A stretch of DNA of 64,000 nt from Bacteroidota bacterium. GTDB lineage: Bacteria; Bacteroidota; Bacteroidia; UKL13-3. A program made the position numbers and the translations under genes. The notes beneath the pieces were generated by a model that had not been told where the DNA came from, did not search any database, and saw nothing but the letters and a program-made list of their open reading frames with translations. Shown in pieces: positions 34,360-43,356 of the stretch. The stretch's first letter is position 1. Every line of letters begins with the position of its first letter. The stretch lies in assembly GCA_947477885.1 (NCBI GenBank), contig CANJUD010000005.1, forward strand, positions 62,001 through 126,000, in the 5' to 3' direction.

Positions 34360-35487
34360 ATGCGAGTAGCCGTAAATGCCAGATTCTTGTTAGCCGGACG
34401 ATTGGAAGGTATTGGGAGGTTTTCGCATGAAACGCTGAGTAGACTGGTAAAAGCAAAGCCCGATTGGGAATTTATCTTTATTTTTGATAGACCCTATGAT
34501 AAACAATTTATATATGGACCTAATGTAATACCTGTTGTTATTGGTCCGCAAGCACGGCATCCTTTATTATTTTGGTGGTGGTTTGAAATATCATTGCCCA
34601 AGGTTTTCAAAAAGTATAAAGCAGATATATTCTTTTCGCCCGATGGATATTTAAGTTTGAAAAGTAATATACCGCAGATTCCAGTATTCCACGATTTGGC
34701 TTTTGAGCATTATCCAGAAGGGGTGAGCAAGGCGAACTTATGGCATTATAAGTACTTCTTTCCACGCTACGCACGCAAGGCTTCACAGATATTGGCCGTA
34801 TCGCAAGCTACCAAAGATGATATACAAAAGCTATATCATATACCTGATGATAAAATCAAAGTCATTAATAATGCAGCATCCGATATTTTTAAAAAATTAG
34901 ATGCGAATCAAATTTCAGAAACAAGAAAAAAATATACCAATAGCAATCCTTATTTTTTGTATGTGGGTGCAATCCATCCGCGCAAAAATTTGGTAAACTT
35001 ATTATTGGCATTCGATTATTATCACAAACAAAATTATAATAGTAATTACAAACTGGTAATAGCTGGCCGCAAAGCTTGGAAAAATAAATTGATTGAGGAA
35101 CTCTATCATACTTTAGATTGTAAAGAACATATTATATTTACAGGCAGATTGGATGATAGTGAGCTTGCAAATATTGCCGCATCAGCAATAGCTTTATGTT
35201 ATTTGTCCTTGTTCGAAGGATTTGGAATTCCTATCATAGAAGCGATGCAATGTGGTGTTCCCGTAGTCACCTCCAATATATCATCGATGCCCGAAGTGGC
35301 AGGCGGAGCAGCACTTTTGGCCAATCCATTAAGTCCAACTGAGATTTGCAAGTGTATGCAACAAATTTCGAGCGACGAAAATTTACGTTTTGAACTGATA
35401 CAGAAAGGATTTGAAAATGTGAAAAGATATAGTTGGGATGTTGCAGTGATGAAGATAATTGAGGCACTTGAAAATAGGAACAGTTGA
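34360..35487 (+). CDS. GT4-family glycosyltransferase
   Basis: This 375-residue GT-B-fold enzyme transfers a sugar from a nucleotide donor to a glycan or lipid acceptor; the specificity is unknown. The N-terminal domain has RFLLAGRLEGIGRFSHETL. The C-terminal domain has FLYVGAIHPRKNLVNLL and the retaining-enzyme EX7E motif in LFEGFGIPIIEAMQCGVPVV. The length fits GT4 mannosyl- or glucosyltransferases. It follows the GT51 gene by 13 bases and probably shares its transcript, suggesting an envelope role. Confidence 0.92.
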   Translation: MRVAVNARFLLAGRLEGIGRFSHETLSRLVKAKPDWEFIFIFDRPYDKQFIYGPNVIPVVIGPQARHPLLFWWWFEISLPKVFKKYKADIFFSPDGYLSLKSNIPQIPVFHDLAFEHYPEGVSKANLWHYKYFFPRYARKASQILAVSQATKDDIQKLYHIPDDKIKVINNAASDIFKKLDANQISETRKKYTNSNPYFLYVGAIHPRKNLVNLLLAFDYYHKQNYNSNYKLVIAGRKAWKNKLIEELYHTLDCKEHIIFTGRLDDSELANIAASAIALCYLSLFEGFGIPIIEAMQCGVPVVTSNISSMPEVAGGAALLANPLSPTEICKCMQQISSDENLRFELIQKGFENVKRYSWDVAVMKIIEALENRNS

Positions 35488-35499
35488 TATATATATATG

Positions 35500-37065
35500 T
35501 TATTTTACTACTTTCCTGCTTGCTATTTTCCCATTTGATTCAGTATTGAATATGTATATTCCCGATGGTTCTTGAGATAAATCAATTTCAATCTTCGAAG
35601 ATTTATTTTTTGAAGTGTAGATATTTTCGCCCAAAGTATTATATATATTTATTCCATTAATTATAGCTTTATCATTCACCTCAATATAATATATTCCATT
35701 GGATGGATTGGGATATATATTGATATCAAAAGATTCACTTTCTATAAGTGAAATTGAAGTCACTTTGCCTGTTTTTGCAACAGTTCTCACAAACCACACA
35801 TCCAGCGAACCATCTCTGGTATTAGCCCACACAGCACTTATAGTATCATTATCTAATGATATACCCATAAAATCATTTCCGTTTTGTGCAAGTATATTAT
35901 TATAGGCAACCAGTGAATCGCTCAATTTAAAATTTGCTGAAAAATTTGTAGAATCTTTATCACGAAATGCGGCATAAAATTCAGATGCAGTTGCATAACC
36001 ACTTCCGTTTGCACTTCTTCTATCTCTCCATGATATAATCAAATCTCCATCAATATCAAAATCGGCCCAAATTAAGTCTTGCATTTTCCCATTCGATGGG
36101 GCGTCGTCATTAATGCGAAGTGGCGTGCTCCAAGTGTTTCCTTCATTGTAGCTTTCTGTCATCATCACATCAATATCTCCAAGAGCAGAATAGGGATATA
36201 TAAAAACCAAATGATTACTATCGGCGGGATTGACCAATAACTTATAGGCTAATTTTGCAGAGTCATTCTTTGAACTACTACCTCCTTTCAAAATTGTATG
36301 ATAACTAAAGCTATTTCCATTGTCGGATGTGCTTGCTAATATATATTGGGCATATACATTCTGCGAAGTGAGATAACTGGGATAAGCAGCATAAAATTTA
36401 TTTCCTGAAGCTGCAGGAGTGGCCATGGGTGCTTGTATCGCCCCACCCACTAAATAACCTGTTGAGTCAATATATCTCCATTGGTTCCAAGTTTTTCCAC
36501 CATCAGTTGAGCAAGTATAATAAGGTCGGTTGGGTGCAGCAATCCAAGGTGCAGGTTTGGTGGTGAGATATAGTTTATCTCCGTCTTCATTAATGGCAAT
36601 AAACGGCCTGTCAAGAGCACTCTTGCCCGGGTCTGCATCCATGTCAATCATCTTCACAGTTGTGCCCCACGATATTCCACCATTGGTTGATTTATATAAA
36701 TACACACCACCCGAATCGGGACTTTCTCTATAATCTATATAACTTAAAAACAGATTTCCATTCTTATCAAACACCATCGATGGGTCCGCTGATTTGTAGG
36801 TGCTAGCGACAATATGCGGCATGGTAATAGTTTTGTTCCAAGTCTTACCTCCATCGAAACTGGTTTTAATTTTAATGCTGAGTCGGCCTGTATTTCCAAA
36901 TACAAAACCCATCCAAGCTACTATTATATTCTGTGTATTTTTGGGATTGACAACTATATAAGGTTCGCCTTCAAATACAGCACCACTAGAGATGTTTTGG
37001 TTTTGGGCGTTTGAACTAAAAAATGTTATTATAATAACAAAAATGAAGAGTAATGATTTTATCAT
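35500..37065 (-). CDS. Secreted BNR/Asp-box protein with T9SS sorting domain (sialidase-like)
   Basis: This 521-residue exported protein has a signal peptide (1-20, ending SNAQ). A six-bladed-propeller-type region follows with Asp-box repeats: SFDGGKTW, STNGGISW, STDGGKTW and SYNEGNTW. The C-terminal T9SS signal is NIYPNPSNGIYYIEV, then EPSGIYIFN. Asp boxes occur in sialidases and many other propellers. I do not see a clear catalytic Arg triad or FRIP motif, so enzymatic sialidase activity is not supported. It lies tail to tail with the glycosyltransferase gene and head-on downstream of DUF2480. Confidence 0.82.
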   Translation of the reverse strand: MIKSLLFIFVIIITFFSSNAQNQNISSGAVFEGEPYIVVNPKNTQNIIVAWMGFVFGNTGRLSIKIKTSFDGGKTWNKTITMPHIVASTYKSADPSMVFDKNGNLFLSYIDYRESPDSGGVYLYKSTNGGISWGTTVKMIDMDADPGKSALDRPFIAINEDGDKLYLTTKPAPWIAAPNRPYYTCSTDGGKTWNQWRYIDSTGYLVGGAIQAPMATPAASGNKFYAAYPSYLTSQNVYAQYILASTSDNGNSFSYHTILKGGSSSKNDSAKLAYKLLVNPADSNHLVFIYPYSALGDIDVMMTESYNEGNTWSTPLRINDDAPSNGKMQDLIWADFDIDGDLIISWRDRRSANGSGYATASEFYAAFRDKDSTNFSANFKLSDSLVAYNNILAQNGNDFMGISLDNDTISAVWANTRDGSLDVWFVRTVAKTGKVTSISLIESESFDINIYPNPSNGIYYIEVNDKAIINGINIYNTLGENIYTSKNKSSKIEIDLSQEPSGIYIFNTESNGKIASRKVVK

Positions 37066-37136
37066 ATTTCAATAATTTTTTATCACCTGACCCAGCCGTA
37101 TAAAAATAGTTTAATCGTATTTAAAAAAGATGTATA

Positions 37137-37646
37137 TTATACTTCTTTTCTTTTCATAATTGGCACCGTAGAACATGGTTCACCGTACATGATACTTTTG
37201 GCCACAGTTGCAAGCTTGGCGGTAATTTCAACATAAGCGGAAGTGGGAACTGGTAAATCGCCGCAGCCTTTAATTACTACTTTTTGATTTGCATAATCTT
37301 GGATATTTATCTTGGCCAATGCTTCAGTCATTAAGGTGTTTTCAAGCATTTGTAAATCGCCAAAAATAATGCGTTTCGCGTGCGACTGCAACGCACTTGC
37401 AAGCAGCATATAGGCCCATGTTGGTACAATGGCATCGGCACTACATATAATAGCTACGTGCTTGTTATTATATTGATTCCAATCGTGGGTTTTAATAAAT
37501 TCTCTGAAATCTTTTTCCTTCAAAATTAGGCCCATAAACAGGCAATCTTTAATGTCGAATAAAACACGTTCACTGCGGTCATAATAATCCTCGAGATTGA
37601 AGGTTATGAGTCCGCTGTTCGCTACTTTGTTTACAAATTCGTCCAT
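37137..37646 (-). CDS. DUF2480 family protein
   Basis: This is a 169-residue cytoplasmic protein without signal or membrane segment. The pattern FDIKDCLFMGLILKEKDFREF, then CSADAIVPTWAYMLLAS and VVIKGCGDLPVPTSAYVEIT matches DUF2480, a small family of Bacteroidota with conserved Cys residues and unknown function. It begins 26 bases after the stop of the upstream gene on the same strand, so the pair is probably an operon. The Cys/Asp pattern could bind metal; that is a guess. Confidence 0.85.
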   Translation of the reverse strand: MDEFVNKVANSGLITFNLEDYYDRSERVLFDIKDCLFMGLILKEKDFREFIKTHDWNQYNNKHVAIICSADAIVPTWAYMLLASALQSHAKRIIFGDLQMLENTLMTEALAKINIQDYANQKVVIKGCGDLPVPTSAYVEITAKLATVAKSIMYGEPCSTVPIMKRKEV

Positions 37647-37672
37647 GATTTATATAATAACAAATTTAATAA

Positions 37673-38593
37673 TTATTTTGTTTTGCCTTGATTTCCTTTT
37701 GTTTTAATACCATCCACATCGCCAATTTCTTTGTGCTGCCACATTCCCTTTTCCCATTTCAATCCATCAAATGAGCCATCGGGTATCAGATTGTTTTTAC
37801 CTTTAATGGGTTTGGGCGAAGGAATTAAATTGTCGAACACTATCATAAAATCTCCGGGAGAAGCTTCGGTATATCGCAGTATAATATTTGCATCATCAGC
37901 ATAACTTAATATGAAACGGGTTTTCACTACATCATCTTTTAATACTTTAAATATAGGAGCACCTAAAGTTATCTTTCCTTTTTTGTCGATATTTAATACA
38001 TCGGCCACTTTGCGATTGCAGGTGCTGTCAGCTTTATCTAATCCCAAAAGTATATAATAGGTTTGCTTCTTATATTTCACGGTAGTAATATTATAATATA
38101 ATGCTCCAAACCATTGCTCATTGGTTACCATAGCCGTTCCTGCATTTTTGGTTAACAAACTATCACTCCTGTCAATCAAGGGTATATAGGCTGGAAAAAC
38201 AGCATCCTTCTTTTTCTTTTTAATAGTTTTTATATATTCAGGATTGAACTGTAATACTCCGTATTGTCGGTAGCTTCCATTGTCCAAACGCAAGTGCCAA
38301 CTAAAAATTCGAAATTTATCATCTTCTGGTTTTTGGATAGAAATTGACTTGAGTGAATCGAATGGGTAAAAATAAGAATGATCGATTTTGATGGCACGGA
38401 TAAGGGTCTTTACAAAAAAGTAAGTGGTGGTGAGCCGAACGTTTTCATTTTTGTCATTCACAAAAGTCTGCGATAAGCCTTCAAGCTGTATCTCCGCATC
38501 AGCCAAAGAATCAAACTGCACTTGGCCTTTCTCTTGTGCTTTGCAGCAGATAGCTGCAAACAGGAGCATAAATATTAGAATAGTTTTTTGCAT
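37673..38593 (-). CDS. Hypothetical secreted protein
   Basis: This 306-residue protein has a signal peptide (1-19, ending CCKAQ) and no other feature that I recognise. The mature part has alternating charged and aromatic stretches such as FRIFSWHLRLDNGSYRQYGVLQF and YYILLGLDKADSTCNRKVADV, suggesting a beta-rich periplasmic fold. A Lys run (KKKKK near 126) and a Lys/Gly-rich end are notable. It is upstream of the DUF2480 gene with a 26-base gap and divergent from the TonB-receptor gene. Confidence 0.7.
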   Translation of the reverse strand: MQKTILIFMLLFAAICCKAQEKGQVQFDSLADAEIQLEGLSQTFVNDKNENVRLTTTYFFVKTLIRAIKIDHSYFYPFDSLKSISIQKPEDDKFRIFSWHLRLDNGSYRQYGVLQFNPEYIKTIKKKKKDAVFPAYIPLIDRSDSLLTKNAGTAMVTNEQWFGALYYNITTVKYKKQTYYILLGLDKADSTCNRKVADVLNIDKKGKITLGAPIFKVLKDDVVKTRFILSYADDANIILRYTEASPGDFMIVFDNLIPSPKPIKGKNNLIPDGSFDGLKWEKGMWQHKEIGDVDGIKTKGNQGKTK

Positions 38594-38652
38594 ATAGAAT
38601 TAAGAACGACAAAATTGCGGGATTATTGTGTGAATTTATCAACGATTTTTTG

Positions 38653-38680
38653 TTTGCTTAATATAGTGTCCCTATTTTTG
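38653..38680 (+). promoter_or_regulatory. Promoter of the TonB-receptor gene
   Basis: TTTG (38653-38656) and TATTTTTG (38673-38680) match the -33 and -7 elements of Bacteroidota promoters, with a 16-base gap, slightly short. The ATG follows 16 bases after the -7 box. Confidence 0.55.
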
Positions 38681-38696
38681 ACAAATTATCTGCCGT

Positions 38697-41573
38697 ATGA
38701 GAAAATTTCTACTATATGCTGCTATTGTTTTTTTAACGGCTTCTTCGCTGAGTGCCCAAACAGGCTCTATATGCGGGCATGTGAAGGAAGCAGGCACTAG
38801 TAAAACACCTGTTGCTTTAGTTCAAATCAATGTGAAAGGCACGGCTAAAACTACTAGAACAGACTCATTAGGCACTTATGAAATTAAAGATCTGAAACCT
38901 GGTGAGTACACCTTGGAGTTTGTGTTGAGCGGCTACGAAAAAGTGATATATAATGATCTGAAAGTAATCGCCAATCAGCGATTGGTGCAGGATGTAGAGA
39001 TGGCTGCTATCACTGTTACCATCGACCAAGAAGTGAAAGTATATGGCAAACGAAAATTGGTTGACATAGAAAAACCACAGTCGGGTGGCTATGTTTCGCA
39101 AGAGCAATTGGAGTTGAGTCCAGTGCGAAGTGTAGAAAAAATTATCAATACGCAAGCAGGGGTGATGAACTCTCCTGCAGGAATAAGTATTCGTGGCGGA
39201 CGCAGTTATGAAACTGGATTTTTGGTGGATGGTGTATCAGCCACCGACCCTCTAAGCGGCACTGGTTTCGGACTCGATTTGGGTTCAAACTCTATGCAAG
39301 ATATTGAAGTAACTACTGGCGGTATAGGTGCCGATGTGGGCGATGCGACTGCAGGCGTAGTGAGCACCAAACTTAAGAGTGGCGGAGATAAAACAGAAAT
39401 TTTTGCCCAATACAAACGCGATAATTTTGGGAATTATAAAAATTGGAATTCGGTTTTCAATGCACAAAGTTTGGAGATGAATTATGGTGGAAGTATCACC
39501 TTGCGAAAAGCAATTAAAGGTAGCGACAACTCGAAACTCGCACGCAAAGCCAAAAAACTTCGTTTCTATACTGCAGGCAAAGTTTCATTTACCGATGAGT
39601 ATACGCGTAACCCAGCCAATCAAGTGATATCGTCATTATATCCCAATAAAAATTGGACTCCTTATCAAGACAATCGCTGGAGTGTGATGCTAAAACTGAA
39701 TTATGATTTCTCACCTAAAACGAAATTAACTTTCTCCTATGTGCGTTCGCTTACGGTAAATCAGGATTTGAATATGCTGCGTGTTACTGGGAATGATGTA
39801 GGGTTTAATCCTGGCTACCAATATATATTTAGCAAGCAAATGGATAATGCAAATACTTTCACACATGATAGTTATTTGGCCATTGTTACTTTGCAACATA
39901 CACCCAGCCGCAAGTTTACACATAAAACTACCTTCTCTCGTTTGTTTGTAAAACTGCGTGCCGATGCAAACGGAAATCCTTGGCGACCTGATGTAATTAA
40001 TACACAACTGGACCCTGATAATATTGTTACTTTTCCCGTTACTTATTTTAGTAAAAACGATTCGTTGAATTTTGTAAATCCCACCAGCGGTTTATATAAT
40101 AATAATGGATTGGCAACTTTATGGCATAGTCATTATGTGGAAGAATATGTTTTTAGATGGAATGGAACTTATTATAGTAATAAATTTAACCGCATCAATT
40201 TTGGAACAGAAATGAAGTTTCAAGAATTGCAATGGATTGATATCAATCGTCCGTGGGTAGGTGCCCCAATACAATTGGCAAACGGGCAGTACACGCAGTC
40301 GTTCCGCTTGGGAGATAATAGTGATATATGGAAAGTAAATGTGCAACGTGGTGCATTTTTTCTTACTGATAAAATTAAATATAAAGGCCTCGTTGCCGAT
40401 TTGGGTTTCCGTTTTGAATATTGGGCTCCGGGCAAATTTGTGGATGATGCTATTGATAATCCTAAGTCGCCGATTTTAGATCAAGTAAGAGAAGATTATA
40501 AAAAGAGCACGGTAAAATTATTTGATAGAAGATATAAGTTTAGGATGTTGCCTAGGATTGCTGCGTCGTTTCCAATACGCGATAAGCAAATGTTGTATTT
40601 TAATTACGGGCATACAACTATATTGCCACATCCAAGTTATATATATGCAGGGCTCAATCCATTATATACTGATCGTTCCACTATTGCACGTTTGGGAAAT
40701 CCAAATTTGAATCCCGAAGTTGATATAAGTTATGAGATAGGATTGCGTAGTGAAATCACATCCAATGATGCATTAAATGTATCGGCATATATGAAAGACA
40801 AATATGATTTTGTTACTTCAGCAACGGTATTAATTCCTGATGCTACGGGCAGACTAGTGAGCCGCACACTCCGTATCAACAGTGACTATGCACGCATGAG
40901 AGGCATAGAAGTAACTTATATAAAACGCATTAAAAACAGGTTGGTTGGTCAGGCATCTATAGGCTATATGATAGCAACCGGACAAAGCTCATCGGCTAAC
41001 GAAGCACTGAAACAATTATTGGCCACAGGTGCAAGAGAAGATACCAAAGAATTTTATTTGGCATGGGACAGACCAATAGATGCAAAAATGAATTTAACTT
41101 ATAAAGTAGATGACAAAAAAGGTATATGGAAAAATAAATTAAACCGCTTTGCTTTGTATGCTGAAATGAATTACCGCTCGGGTCGCAGATATACGCCTTA
41201 TATAGCACAAGGCTTCGAACCAATAACCAATCGGCCAATATATATACAAGACCCGAATCCTGAAGCAAAATTTAGCAAACTAGGAACTTCATGGTTTTGG
41301 ATTGATATGAATTTTAGAAAATGGTGGAAGATAAAAAAGACACAAGTAGCATTCACTTTTGAAATAACAAATATACTAAATAATAAAAATGCCACTATAA
41401 TAAATCCTGTAACAGGCACCGCCTACAAACCGGGCCAAAATGTACCCACCGAGTGGCAAGACCCACGCTATATAGATCCCCGTGACCCCAGGAGCAGCAA
41501 TCTTCCCCCTTTTGATCCTTCGAGGTATTCAGAGCAAAGACATTATATGTTGGGGGTATTGGTGAAGTTTTAA
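38697..41573 (+). CDS. TonB-dependent receptor with carboxypeptidase-regulatory-like domain
   Basis: This is a 958-residue outer-membrane transporter. A signal peptide (1-20, ending LSAQ) is followed by a carboxypeptidase-regulatory-like domain (about 22-108, GSICGHVKEAGTSKTPV). A plug domain (about 125-235) contains SISIRGG-like ISIRGGRSYETGFLVDGV and IEVTTGGIGADVGDATAG. A 22-strand barrel ends in MLGVLVKF with C-terminal Phe. Such receptors import siderophores, cobalamin, glycans or peptides with TonB energy. No SusD partner or substrate clue is adjacent, so the ligand is unknown. It is preceded by a good promoter. Confidence 0.93.
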   Translation: MRKFLLYAAIVFLTASSLSAQTGSICGHVKEAGTSKTPVALVQINVKGTAKTTRTDSLGTYEIKDLKPGEYTLEFVLSGYEKVIYNDLKVIANQRLVQDVEMAAITVTIDQEVKVYGKRKLVDIEKPQSGGYVSQEQLELSPVRSVEKIINTQAGVMNSPAGISIRGGRSYETGFLVDGVSATDPLSGTGFGLDLGSNSMQDIEVTTGGIGADVGDATAGVVSTKLKSGGDKTEIFAQYKRDNFGNYKNWNSVFNAQSLEMNYGGSITLRKAIKGSDNSKLARKAKKLRFYTAGKVSFTDEYTRNPANQVISSLYPNKNWTPYQDNRWSVMLKLNYDFSPKTKLTFSYVRSLTVNQDLNMLRVTGNDVGFNPGYQYIFSKQMDNANTFTHDSYLAIVTLQHTPSRKFTHKTTFSRLFVKLRADANGNPWRPDVINTQLDPDNIVTFPVTYFSKNDSLNFVNPTSGLYNNNGLATLWHSHYVEEYVFRWNGTYYSNKFNRINFGTEMKFQELQWIDINRPWVGAPIQLANGQYTQSFRLGDNSDIWKVNVQRGAFFLTDKIKYKGLVADLGFRFEYWAPGKFVDDAIDNPKSPILDQVREDYKKSTVKLFDRRYKFRMLPRIAASFPIRDKQMLYFNYGHTTILPHPSYIYAGLNPLYTDRSTIARLGNPNLNPEVDISYEIGLRSEITSNDALNVSAYMKDKYDFVTSATVLIPDATGRLVSRTLRINSDYARMRGIEVTYIKRIKNRLVGQASIGYMIATGQSSSANEALKQLLATGAREDTKEFYLAWDRPIDAKMNLTYKVDDKKGIWKNKLNRFALYAEMNYRSGRRYTPYIAQGFEPITNRPIYIQDPNPEAKFSKLGTSWFWIDMNFRKWWKIKKTQVAFTFEITNILNNKNATIINPVTGTAYKPGQNVPTEWQDPRYIDPRDPRSSNLPPFDPSRYSEQRHYMLGVLVKF

Positions 41574-41579
41574 TTTAAG

Positions 41580-41611
41580 GGATTAGGAGTAAGTGGTAAG
41601 TGGGGGAGGAT
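41580..41611. repeat. Short GGATTAG/TGGTAAG heptamer array
   Basis: GGATTAG, GAGTAAG, TGGTAAG, TGGGGGA in register, just after the TonB-receptor gene stop. Confidence 0.4.
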
Positions 41612-41726
41612 TATTTCAATGGCTGGGGTGCAACTAATATTCGGATTTTGCGTTAGGTTAAATGATAGTAGTTTTCAGAGATAAATAATGTAAATGTTTC
41701 TACGAATAATCATATTGAGTTTGGCT

Positions 41727-41814
41727 CCCAAGTCCCTTTAGGGCAATGCTGTTAAGTTAAGAAAAATGCTAATCTATTGCCCTGCCCTTCAGGGCGGGGT
41801 ATCAATGGCAATAG
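41727..41814. repeat. Nested hairpin repeat in the 41.57-41.90 kb gap
   Basis: CTATTGCC (41774-41781) pairs with GGCAATAG (41807-41814) around GCCC-TTCA-GGGC. The preceding CCCTTTAGGG plus TTAAGTTAAGAAAAA resembles dispersed elements of this phylum. Nothing else is seen in this 330-base gap apart from the two heptamer arrays. Confidence 0.5.
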
Positions 41815-41861
41815 ATATTTTTAACAAGAAAATTTTAGATTATATTATAATCATAAGAATC

Positions 41862-41910
41862 ATCCTCCTTATTCCTTCCTCCTTACCCCTTATTCCTTTC
41901 TCCCTACCTC
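41862..41910. repeat. CTCCTTA/TTCCTTC heptamer array overlapping the helicase stop
   Basis: Seven units: CCTCCTT, ATTCCTT, CCTCCTT, ACCCCTT, ATTCCTT, TCTCCCT, ACCTC. The DEAD-type helicase stop codon (41904-41906) lies inside the last units. Confidence 0.65.
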
Positions 41911-43187
41911 GGCCTCCTCGGCTTCCGCACATTCACCTTACTATTCTTTGCAGATTTTTCATGGAAAGCAGGACCTGGAACATGTTGAGTTGACTTCTTA
42001 AGTTTAATAGTTTTCATCTTGACTATCGGCTCTTCCTCTTGTATAATTTTGTCGGAAATTTCTAGGTTTTCTGGAACGGGTATTTGAGCAATATTATAGT
42101 TCATTAATGATTGTATAGCTTCTAATTTTTCTACCTCATCTTCTTTCACAAATGATATAGCAATTCCTTTTTTATCTTTTCTTCCTGTGCGTCCAATTCT
42201 ATGTATATATATTTCTGGAGCTGTGGGCAAATCAAAATTGAAAACGTGTGTAACCTCTGCCACATCAATACCTCTGGCTATTATATCAGTTGCAATTAAT
42301 GCACGGCATGCTCCTGTTTGGAAATCATTCACTACTGCAAATCTGTGATTTTGGGATTTGTTGGAATGTATTACAGCAATATTATTTATATTGGTTGATA
42401 AATGTTCATATACCAAATCAGCTAAATGTTTTGTGGAAACAAAAACCAATACTTTACTCATATCTATATTTTGATCCAATAAGAGTTTGAGAAAATTTAT
42501 TTTGGTATAAAAATTTGGAACACTATAATATGTTTGTGAAATATTTTCTAAAGGTGTTCCATTGGGTGTAGCTTCTACTTTTTCTAAATTGGGAAAATAT
42601 ATATCAGTTAAAGCTTCCACATCTTCATTCAAAGTAGCTGAAAACATCAGGTTTTGTCGGCGTTCAGGGATACTGTCAAATATAATTTTTAGTTGCGTTC
42701 TGAAACCTAAATTTAGCATTTCATCAAACTCATCTATCACCAATTTCTTTATATTTTTTGTACGCAAATTCCCTGTTGCAATTAAATCAACAACTCGTCC
42801 GGGTGTTCCCACTAATATATCTAATCCTTCAGAAACTTCGGCAATTTGTGGTTTTAAATTCACGCCACCAAAAACACCCACTGAAGTTAATGATAAATAT
42901 TTGGTTAGTTTTTTTACTTCTGATAATACTTGCACCACCAATTCACGTGTAGGAACTAATATAAGAAGTTTTGGATTTCTGTCCTTAGAATATTCCAATT
43001 GACGCAAGCAAGGTAATAAATATGCATATGTTTTTCCTGTACCCGTTTGTGCAATCCCACACACATCTTTGCCTGACATTACCACCGAGAATACCTTTTC
43101 CTGTATAACAGTGGGAGTGCTTATACCCAAGTCGGCAAGGGCATTGAGGAGTTGTTTGTTGAGATTTAATTCGCTGAAGGTCATCAT
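41904..43187 (-). CDS. DEAD-box-type ATP-dependent RNA helicase (DEFD variant)
   Basis: It unwinds short RNA duplexes in the cytoplasm, for example in ribosome assembly or mRNA decay. From the chosen start it has 427 residues. It has a Q motif (TPTVIQEKVF), Walker A AQTGTGKT, PTRELV, TPGR, motif II VIDEFDEML, SAT, RGIDVAEVTHVFNFD and HRIGRTGR, plus a short basic tail ending KPRRPR. Motif II reads DEFD in place of DEAD, which keeps the acidic residues. A longer frame to 43334 is excluded by a -7 box at 43198-43205. MMTFSELNLN is the natural start; the second Met is equally possible. Confidence 0.94.
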   Translation of the reverse strand: MMTFSELNLNKQLLNALADLGISTPTVIQEKVFSVVMSGKDVCGIAQTGTGKTYAYLLPCLRQLEYSKDRNPKLLILVPTRELVVQVLSEVKKLTKYLSLTSVGVFGGVNLKPQIAEVSEGLDILVGTPGRVVDLIATGNLRTKNIKKLVIDEFDEMLNLGFRTQLKIIFDSIPERRQNLMFSATLNEDVEALTDIYFPNLEKVEATPNGTPLENISQTYYSVPNFYTKINFLKLLLDQNIDMSKVLVFVSTKHLADLVYEHLSTNINNIAVIHSNKSQNHRFAVVNDFQTGACRALIATDIIARGIDVAEVTHVFNFDLPTAPEIYIHRIGRTGRKDKKGIAISFVKEDEVEKLEAIQSLMNYNIAQIPVPENLEISDKIIQEEEPIVKMKTIKLKKSTQHVPGPAFHEKSAKNSKVNVRKPRRPR

Positions 43188-43197
43188 ATATTTAGTG

Positions 43198-43205
43198 CAA
43201 AGGTA
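43198..43205 (-). promoter_or_regulatory. -7 promoter box of the DEAD-type helicase
   Basis: The minus strand reads TACCTTTG, 10 bases before the start at 43187. It rules out the 49-residue N-terminal extension of the longest frame. Confidence 0.55.
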
Positions 43206-43302
43206 GGTTTGAAAAGTGGGAATATTATATATATATCCGTCATGCCCGCACTGTCTTAACCATTGATTATGCTGGTTATGATGATTTTTTTTCTGCCTGT
43301 GG

Positions 43303-43326
43303 TCGTTATGGCGAGCGTAGTCGAAC
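43303..43326. repeat. GAGCGTAGTCGAACC-type dispersed repeat
   Basis: GGCGAGCGTAGTCGAACCAT resembles the CTTCGAC-GCTCAG family found near 6.86, 12.49 and inside the gene at 22.78 kb. It lies between two minus-strand helicase genes. Confidence 0.45.
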
Positions 43327-43356
43327 CATACCAATCATCAACGTGCTCATATATTA

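Noticed and set aside
35500-37065. Active sialidase
   Set aside because: Asp boxes are present, but the FRIP motif, the Arg triad and the catalytic Tyr/Glu arrangement could not be identified.
42562-43002. 146-residue open frame antisense to the DEAD-type helicase
   Set aside because: It is a shadow of conserved helicase motifs.
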